Part shown: one piece after another, positions 6,897-11,494 of the stretch
Layout: each line of letters starts with the position of its first letter
Position numbering within the stretch: position 1 is the stretch's first letter
Source of the DNA: Selenomonadales bacterium
Lineage (GTDB): Bacteria > Bacillota > Negativicutes > RGIG982
Length of the DNA: 15,496 nucleotides
Direction of reading: 5' to 3'
Assembly (NCBI GenBank): GCA_017390595.1
Contig: JAFPBC010000074.1
Location: 1 to 15,496, forward strand
Notes under the pieces: generated by a model
Databases searched by the model: none
The model's input: only the letters and a program-made list of their open reading frames with translations
Told to the model about the DNA's origin: nothing
Made by a program: the position numbers and the translations under genes

Positions 6897-8642
6897 ATGA
6901 ATATAGATGGTATTACACTTCATGCCCTTGTACAAGAAATAGACACCCTGATACAAGGCGCACGGATCGACCGTATCACACAACCCGATAAAATGACGAT
7001 CGTATTATCGCTTCGTCAACCAGGACGCAATTTGACATTAACGATATCGGCAGAACCGGACAGACCGCATATATTTGTCTCCGAACAAACATATGACAAC
7101 CCTGCCGTCCCTCCCGCTTTTTGTATGCTCTTGCGCAAACATCTGGAAAACAGCCGCATCGCCAATCTTGAACAGCATCATCTCGATCGTATCTTATGGC
7201 TCAATTTTGATGTGCTCGGAAAAGGCGGTCGCATCATTACCAAATCCCTCGTTATCGAATTGATGGGAAGACATAGCAACGTTATCCTTGTAGAAGACAA
7301 TGTCATTATCGACGCACTCCGTCGTATCCATGAAAACGAAAGTCGAGTACGCCTCATTCTTCCGTTCGAATATTATCAACTTCCGCCCGCAGAACCGAAA
7401 CAAAACCTATTTTATACGGACGAAAAAGAACTCCTTGCCGCTATTCTTTCACAAACAGACCGTATTCTAAACAAGGCTATCCAGTCTATATTGATGGGCT
7501 TCGGCACACTTCTTGCAAGAGAGTTGTGCCATCGTGCAGGCATCTTTGAACAGACGCCCGTATCGGAATTAAACGACGAGGAACGCGAACGTTTTGCAGC
7601 TATTTTTTATGACTTTATCACATCGTTAAAAGCATCGCCTCAACCGATGCTTGCATATGATGCGAAAAAGAAAAAAATCATCGCCGTCAGTCCGATACCG
7701 CTTCATCATATAACCGAATATGAAACTCAAACGTTTCCAACGATCAGTGCGGCTATTTCGTTTGCGATTTCACTAAAAGGAACGGCCATAGCAGGACAAC
7801 CCGAGCTCTTGAAATTCGTTCAAAACGAGCTTCGTCGCCAGCAAAAGAAACAAACGCTCCTCACCCAAGAATATCACAGCGCAACAAGAGCCGACGATAT
7901 TCGCAAACTGGCTGATATTCTGATGGCTAACTTGTATCAAGACATCTCGCATCACCCGTCCACCATCACAGCGATCGACTATTATGATGAAAATTGTGCC
8001 GAGATAGAGATCGCTATCGATCCGACAATATCGCTTGCTGATAACGCCCAAAAATACTATGCCAAATATAATAAGCTCAAACGAGCTCAAACGATGCTGG
8101 AAGAACAACAGCGCACGTGTATGGAAGAATCTGCTTACCTTGCAAGCGTTGCCAACTCGCTTGAACATATCACAACACTCATTGAACTGGAAGAAATCAA
8201 AAAAGAATTGATAACAGCAAAATATCTACGCCCACCTAAGAAAAAAACAATGTCACTCGCGAAATCCACACCTTTAAAATTGACATTCGATGATATGACG
8301 ATATGGATCGGTAAAAACAACTATCAAAACGACCTTCTTACGTTCAAACTCTCTTTACCGACAGACTTATGGCTCCATAGTAAAGACATCCCGGGTTCTC
8401 ACGTGATATTGCGCACAGACGGCGAAGCAGCCAACCAACAGATAGAGATCGCCGCTCAGTTGGCAGCATACTTCTGCCAAGCAAGCGATGGTACAAAGAT
8501 CCCCATCGATTACACACTTCGCAAATACGTCAAAAAACCATCCGGCGCAAAACCCGGATTCGTCAACTATACGCATCAACAGACCTGTTATATCACGCCC
8601 GATACCAAACAGATCGAAGCATGGCTGAAAGAAAAAGAATAA
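6897..8642 (+). CDS. rqcH: RqcH, NFACT-family ribosome quality control factor
   Basis: Bacterial homologue of eukaryotic Rqc2/NEMF. In B. subtilis, RqcH (YloA) binds stalled 50S subunits and recruits alanyl-tRNA to add C-terminal alanine tails that mark the nascent chain for degradation. Older annotations call it a fibronectin-binding protein. The protein has 581 residues, the normal size. The NFACT-N domain spans about 1-160 and contains ELMGRHSNVIL (about 121-131). D97-R98 in HHLDRIL falls exactly at the DR pair needed for Ala tailing in B. subtilis. A helix-hairpin and coiled-coil region covers about 170-440. The NFACT-R domain (about 460-550) shows IGKNNYQND, DLWLHSKDIPGSHVIL and KPGFV. 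It has its own promoter and terminator and is the only plus-strand gene here, divergent from the ATPase; in B. subtilis yloA and yloB are co-directional. Confidence 0.96.
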   Translation: MNIDGITLHALVQEIDTLIQGARIDRITQPDKMTIVLSLRQPGRNLTLTISAEPDRPHIFVSEQTYDNPAVPPAFCMLLRKHLENSRIANLEQHHLDRILWLNFDVLGKGGRIITKSLVIELMGRHSNVILVEDNVIIDALRRIHENESRVRLILPFEYYQLPPAEPKQNLFYTDEKELLAAILSQTDRILNKAIQSILMGFGTLLARELCHRAGIFEQTPVSELNDEERERFAAIFYDFITSLKASPQPMLAYDAKKKKIIAVSPIPLHHITEYETQTFPTISAAISFAISLKGTAIAGQPELLKFVQNELRRQQKKQTLLTQEYHSATRADDIRKLADILMANLYQDISHHPSTITAIDYYDENCAEIEIAIDPTISLADNAQKYYAKYNKLKRAQTMLEEQQRTCMEESAYLASVANSLEHITTLIELEEIKKELITAKYLRPPKKKTMSLAKSTPLKLTFDDMTIWIGKNNYQNDLLTFKLSLPTDLWLHSKDIPGSHVILRTDGEAANQQIEIAAQLAAYFCQASDGTKIPIDYTLRKYVKKPSGAKPGFVNYTHQQTCYITPDTKQIEAWLKEKE

Positions 8643-8655
8643 CCTTACACAATAC

Positions 8656-8690
8656 AAAAACTCACCTAGATCGGTGAGTTTTTATTTTAT
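8656..8690 (+). terminator. Intrinsic terminator after rqcH
   Basis: An 11-bp perfect stem, AAAAACTCACC (8656-8666) with GGTGAGTTTTT (8673-8683), and a 6-base loop, followed by TATTTTAT. It begins 14 bases after the rqcH stop. The A-run on its 5' side makes it potentially active in both directions. Confidence 0.9.
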
Positions 8691-8699
8691 TCACTTATC

Positions 8700-8732
8700 T
8701 AAAAAATAAAAAACTTCCTTGATAAGGAAGTT
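8700..8732 (-). terminator. Intrinsic terminator for a minus-strand transcript
   Basis: AACTTCCTT (8712-8720) pairs perfectly with AAGGAAGTT (8724-8732) around a 3-base loop. Read on the minus strand it is followed by a T-run (TTTTTATTTTTT). No T-run follows on the plus strand, so it serves transcripts coming from higher coordinates. The pyrR transcript already has a terminator at 9041-9079, so the input is most likely the promoter at 8963-8991. Confidence 0.75.
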
Positions 8733-8956
8733 CATGCATAAAATATATTGCCTGACATTGACCTACGCCAATGTCAGCAATGTTGATACAGCCACATTAA
8801 ATCCCAATGGACTCAATGCCTTAATAAAATACAATATCAAAAATCCATCTATCCGTATTTCATTTCACTCTTCAAGGCAGAAGACCAAGACGCATACATG
8901 GGTCCTCCATACTGTATTTTATCGTCACGATCTAATTTATAATGATCCGATCGCTT
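8733..8956 (-). ncRNA. Candidate small transcript of unknown nature (about 250 bases with its terminator)
   Basis: Defined only by its borders: an extended -10 promoter ending at 8963 puts the start near 8956, and a clean terminator stands at 8700-8732. Inside are a perfect 9-bp inverted repeat, CTGACATTG (8752-8760) with CAATGTCAG (8769-8777), and a weaker TCTTC/GAAGA stem. Frames of 16 codons (8849-8899, with GGAGG four bases before the ATG) and about 25 codons (8763-8840) are open. It could be a small RNA, a short peptide gene, or the relic of a lost gene. It does not resemble 6S RNA, tmRNA or SRP RNA as I know them. Confidence 0.35.
8763..8899 (-). pseudogene. Possible small peptide gene or decayed membrane-protein fragment
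   Basis: The ATG at 8897-8899, preceded by GGAGGACCC, opens a 16-codon frame (MYASWSSALKSEMKYG) ending in TAG at 8849-8851. The next codon is ATG (MDF, then a stop). One extra T in the T5 run just after it would join this ATG to the open frame ILYFIKALSPLGFNVAVST and on to TAG at 8763-8765, giving a 28-residue hydrophobic peptide. The hydrophobic stretch looks like the first membrane segment of a small protein. A homopolymer frameshift, real or a sequencing error, would explain it. The reading is speculative, since frames this short are common by chance in AT-rich DNA. Confidence 0.2.
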
Positions 8957-8962
8957 AACCAT

Positions 8963-8991
8963 ATTATATCACTCTTTTATATAAAAGATAA
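8963..8991 (-). promoter_or_regulatory. Extended -10 promoter with 16-bp palindrome in the spacer
   Basis: On the minus strand, TTATCT (8986-8991), a 17-base spacer, and a perfect TATAAT (8963-8968) preceded by TGA. The spacer and the edge of the -35 box contain the perfect palindrome TCTTTTATATAAAAGA (8973-8988), placed where a repressor would block polymerase. Its AT-rich nature makes chance more likely than for a GC-containing site. Confidence 0.55.
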
Positions 8992-9040
8992 TAGTATGTA
9001 TTATATTGTCTTTTATGCTCATATTCTGCATATTTTTCAT

Positions 9041-9079
9041 AAAAAACAGGAAACACCTTGGTTTCGGCATTTCCTGTTT
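9041..9079 (-). terminator. Intrinsic terminator after pyrR
   Basis: AAACAGGAAA (9044-9053) pairs perfectly with TTTCCTGTTT (9070-9079). On the minus strand the stem runs into a T-run (TTTTTT from 9046 to 9041). It starts about 20 bases after the pyrR stop and ends the lspA-rluD-pyrR transcript. Confidence 0.85.
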
Positions 9080-9098
9080 CATATTATCCCCTGTTATA

Positions 9099-9647
9099 TT
9101 ACTGGATATCTTGGATCAATACGCATTCTTCGCTATCGATCGACTCAACTTTGACAACGATCGTTTCTCTGCTGGAAGTAGGAACGTTTTTACCAATATA
9201 GTCAGCACGAATCGGAAGTTCACGATGACCACGATCGACCAATACAGCAAGCTGGATCATTTTCGGTCTGCCCATATCGATCACTGCATCGAGTGCGGCA
9301 CGTACCGTTCTTCCTGTGAAAAGAACGTCGTCGATCAATACGATCGTTTTACCCGAAATGTCGAACGGAATATCCGTTTCATGAACGACAGCTTGATAAC
9401 CGAGCTGCGACAAGTCATCACGATAGAGCGTGATATCAAGAACACCGACAGGTACAGATACGCCTTCAATGTTTTTGATCTCTTCCGCGATACGTTCACT
9501 AAGCGGAACACCACGGCTTCTGATACCGATCAAAATAAGGTTTTCGGTTCCTTTGTTTTTCTCGATGATCTCATGTGCGATACGTTTCAACGCACGTTTG
9601 ATCGCCTGAGCATCCATAATTGTTTTTTTATCAATGACAACAGCCAT
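9099..9647 (-). CDS. pyrR: PyrR, pyrimidine operon attenuation regulator / uracil phosphoribosyltransferase
   Basis: PyrR binds pyr mRNA leaders when UMP is high and promotes termination; it also has uracil phosphoribosyltransferase activity. From ATG 9645-9647 it has 182 residues, close to the B. subtilis protein. The PRPP-binding loop IVLIDDVLFTGRT is at about 102-114, and the family block HRELPIRADYIGKNVPTS at about 141-158. A further ATG three codons upstream (9654-9656) overlaps the rluD stop as ATGA, but the candidate SD (AGAAAGG) then touches the start codon, while AGGA lies 8 bases before the inner ATG; the inner start is preferred. It is the last gene of lspA-rluD-pyrR and is followed by a terminator, so unlike in B. 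subtilis no pyr biosynthesis genes follow here. Any leaders it controls lie outside the window. Confidence 0.95.
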   Translation of the reverse strand: MAVVIDKKTIMDAQAIKRALKRIAHEIIEKNKGTENLILIGIRSRGVPLSERIAEEIKNIEGVSVPVGVLDITLYRDDLSQLGYQAVVHETDIPFDISGKTIVLIDDVLFTGRTVRAALDAVIDMGRPKMIQLAVLVDRGHRELPIRADYIGKNVPTSSRETIVVKVESIDSEECVLIQDIQ

Positions 9648-9652
9648 TTTTC

Positions 9653-10579
9653 TCATCCTTTCTGTGAGCGTAATTTATGTAGAATTTTTTCCATATCGAT
9701 AGGCATAGGCGCAGTAAACACCATTTCTTCACCACTCGTAGGATGTTTCAACCGAAGCTCAGCCGAATGAAGTGCTTGTCCTACGATGGCAAAAGGCACC
9801 TTGCTGCGACTGTATTTGGGATCGGCAACAACAGGATGACCGATATAAGCCATATGAACGCGGATCTGATGTGTCCGCCCTGTTTCCAACTTGCATTCAA
9901 GGAACGTATACTGCCCGAATCGTTCCAATACACGAAAATGTGTAACAGCCGATTTGCTGTTCTTTTCAACGACAGCCATCTGCTTGCGATCAGTTGGATG
10001 ACGCCCGATCGGAGCATTGACTGTTCCTGTATCTTCGCGCATATTCCCATGTACGATCGTGAGATACGTACGTGTTGCCGTCTTCTCTCCGATCTGCAGA
10101 GCAAGCGATTGATGCGAGATATCGTTCTTAGCGGCAACCATAACACCCGAGGTATCTTTATCAAGACGATGAACGATACCGGGACGAAGTTCCCCATTGA
10201 TGCCCGACAGATCGTCACAATGATAAAGAAGCGCATTCACAAGCGTCCCTGTATAATTGCCCGGCGCAGGATGAACGACCATACCGCGCGCCTTATTGAT
10301 AATGATCATGTCAGCATCTTCATAAAGAATATCTAGCGCGATATCCTCCGCCTCGATATTGACTTCTGTCGGCTCCGGGATCGTAAATTCAATGACATCA
10401 CGATTTCGGAGCTTATAGTTTGATTTTACCACAGAATGATTAACTGTGACAAAGCCATCTTGAATCAATTTTTGTATCTTGGCACGCGACATCTCGGCAT
10501 TTTCAGCCTGTAAAAAACGATCTATCCGCTCGCCTGCCATTTCCGCTTCTATCGTCCATGAGAGAACATTTTCATTCAC
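9653..10579 (-). CDS. RluD-family 23S rRNA pseudouridine synthase (YlyB-like)
   Basis: RluA/RluD-family pseudouridine synthase. It has 308 residues. An N-terminal S4 RNA-binding domain (about 16-65, ERIDRFLQ to LRNRDVIEF) precedes the catalytic domain. Catalytic Asp140 lies in the signature PGIVHRLDKDTSG (about 133-145). Other conserved parts are NKARGMVVHP (about 95-104) and GRTHQIRVHMA (about 240-250). The start is GTG (10577-10579) with GAGGTG 7 bases upstream, inside the end of lspA, so the two genes overlap by 8 bases and are likely coupled. Its TGA stop shares ATGA with the upstream candidate start of pyrR. The exact target positions (23S positions modified by E. coli RluD, or others) cannot be told from sequence alone. 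The order lspA-ylyB-pyrR is that of B. subtilis. Confidence 0.93.
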   Translation of the reverse strand: MNENVLSWTIEAEMAGERIDRFLQAENAEMSRAKIQKLIQDGFVTVNHSVVKSNYKLRNRDVIEFTIPEPTEVNIEAEDIALDILYEDADMIIINKARGMVVHPAPGNYTGTLVNALLYHCDDLSGINGELRPGIVHRLDKDTSGVMVAAKNDISHQSLALQIGEKTATRTYLTIVHGNMREDTGTVNAPIGRHPTDRKQMAVVEKNSKSAVTHFRVLERFGQYTFLECKLETGRTHQIRVHMAYIGHPVVADPKYSRSKVPFAIVGQALHSAELRLKHPTSGEEMVFTAPMPIDMEKILHKLRSQKG

Positions 10580-11030
10580 GTGTGTTCACCTCACTCTTAT
10601 CCTTTTCCATAAAAGCTGCAGCGACAATAATAAACGCACCGCATACGATGCCGATATCCGCAATATTGAATATCGGCCAGATACGAAAATCAAAAAAGTC
10701 TACTACTTTTCCGATTTGAATGCGATCGACCAGATTCCCGATCGCACCACCGACAAGCAGTCCGACACCGATCTTCATCCATGCAGATTCTTTCTTGATA
10801 GCAGGATAAAAATAAATGACCGCCAGCACCATTGCTACCGCAAGCCCAATAAAAAAGAATGTCTGATCAGCGAAAAGCCCGAATGCGGCTCCGGGATTCA
10901 AGATATATGTGATATGAAAGATATCGGGAAGAACCGGGATCGATTCTCCGAGTCTCATATTTGCTTGTATATACGATTTGGATAATTGATCCAATACAAC
11001 AATAAACGCGACTAAGATTCCCAAACGCAT
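10572..11030 (-). CDS. lspA: Lipoprotein signal peptidase (signal peptidase II)
   Basis: Integral membrane aspartyl protease that cuts the signal peptide of prolipoproteins after lipid attachment to the +1 cysteine. It has 152 residues, the normal length. Four hydrophobic segments are visible, at about 3-14, 56-75, 86-100 and 120-142. The family motifs NPGAAFG (45-51), GNLVDR (98-103), VVDFFDF (109-115) and FNIADIGI (121-128) are present, with the catalytic aspartates at D111 and D125. The ATG start has AAGGA about 6 bases upstream. It is the first gene of lspA-rluD-pyrR, with a candidate promoter about 60 bases upstream, and overlaps rluD by 8 bases. Confidence 0.97.
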   Translation of the reverse strand: MRLGILVAFIVVLDQLSKSYIQANMRLGESIPVLPDIFHITYILNPGAAFGLFADQTFFFIGLAVAMVLAVIYFYPAIKKESAWMKIGVGLLVGGAIGNLVDRIQIGKVVDFFDFRIWPIFNIADIGIVCGAFIIVAAAFMEKDKSEVNTRE

Positions 11031-11085
11031 AGGGGTTCCTTTCTATCAATGCGACGAGTTGACCGTCTTTTTATTCATATCTTAT

Positions 11086-11114
11086 AGTATATCACGAATT
11101 GGTATCGCGCGATA
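11086..11114 (-). promoter_or_regulatory. Candidate promoter of lspA-rluD-pyrR with a GC-core palindrome upstream
   Basis: The minus strand has TATACT (11086-11091) preceded by TGA, an extended -10. No good -35 box is present; the -35 region instead holds the perfect 12-bp palindrome TATCGCGCGATA (11103-11114). The position suits an operator or activator site. The leader would be about 50 bases. Confidence 0.45.
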
Positions 11115-11132
11115 TATAAGATATTTCTTTTT

Positions 11133-11426
11133 TCAAAATCCGCCTTGTTTCGCCTCGATCACTTTTAAGATAGACACAATGAAATCACCGATACCGAGCA
11201 CATTAACAACGATCAATCGTCTGAGCACTTCCAATACCAGAGCAAAAACGACCGTCGCACCAACGGCTGCACCAAGACCACGCGCAATGCCCGCAACAAA
11301 ACTCGTCCAGATAAGCTTGCGTGGCTTATTCATCAGCTCCACATATTCTGCTATACGCGATGCGTCAAGTCGTTCTGCGATCCGTTCCCACCGCGTCAAG
11401 AGTTCTTTGTTTTTCTCTTGATCCAT
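11133..11426 (-). CDS. DUF5665 small membrane protein
   Basis: A 97-residue protein matching the DUF5665 pattern as I know it; the function is not established. It begins with a charged, helical, probably cytosolic segment (about residues 1-37, with ERIAERLDASRIAEYVELMNKP). A long glycine-bearing hydrophobic stretch follows (about 38-68, FVAGIARGLGAAVGATVVF), then arginines and a second amphipathic part (about 69-90). One membrane span or a tight hairpin is likely. The ATG start has a strong GAGGAGGAG site. It sits 68 bases after ileS, beyond the ileS terminator, and 102 before lspA, the place of ylyA in B. subtilis, to which it is not similar. No promoter fits between the ileS terminator and its start, so it probably depends on read-through from ileS. 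Confidence 0.85.
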   Translation of the reverse strand: MDQEKNKELLTRWERIAERLDASRIAEYVELMNKPRKLIWTSFVAGIARGLGAAVGATVVFALVLEVLRRLIVVNVLGIGDFIVSILKVIEAKQGGF

Positions 11427-11452
11427 TGGTCTCCTCCTCTACTATAAAATAT

Positions 11453-11479
11453 GAAAAAAGTCGAGATGATATCCCGACT
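11453..11479 (-). terminator. Intrinsic terminator after ileS
   Basis: AGTCGAGAT (11459-11467) pairs with ATCCCGACT (11471-11479), with one G-U pair in the RNA and a 3-base loop. A T-run follows on the minus strand (complement of the A-run at 11453-11459). It lies 15 bases after the ileS stop and before the DUF5665 gene. Confidence 0.8.
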
Positions 11480-11494
11480 CTTTTCATTCTTATT

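Larger units (their letters stand above)
8643..9098. other. 456-base gap without a recognised gene
   Basis: This AT-rich gap holds the rqcH terminator (8656-8690), a second hairpin terminator that faces minus-strand transcripts (8700-8732), an inverted repeat (8752-8777), an extended -10 minus-strand promoter with a 16-bp palindrome (8963-8991), and the terminator after pyrR (9041-9079). Between promoter and terminator are only very short reading frames, described separately. No tRNA or known RNA family is recognisable. Confidence 0.7.

Noticed and set aside
8719..8958. A 79-codon plus-strand frame in the gap after rqcH
   Set aside because: It starts inside a terminator hairpin with no ribosome binding site, and the translation looks random. 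The minus-strand signals in the same interval are better.
8849..9040. Longer minus-strand frames beginning at ATG 9040 (MKNMQN...) or ATG 8962 (MVKRSDHYK...)
   Set aside because: The first begins directly in the T-run of the pyrR terminator with no ribosome binding site and soon stops. The second begins immediately after the -10 box, so its ATG would lie before the transcription start.
9006..9770. A 254-codon plus-strand frame opposite pyrR
   Set aside because: It is antisense to pyrR and runs through the pyrR terminator; the translation is rich in R, F and N and shows no family features.
11031..11132. TATCGCGCGATA (11103-11114) as a terminator of the DUF5665 gene
   Set aside because: No loop is left in a 12-bp perfect palindrome without opening central pairs, and no T-run follows on the minus strand; an operator-like site is more likely.
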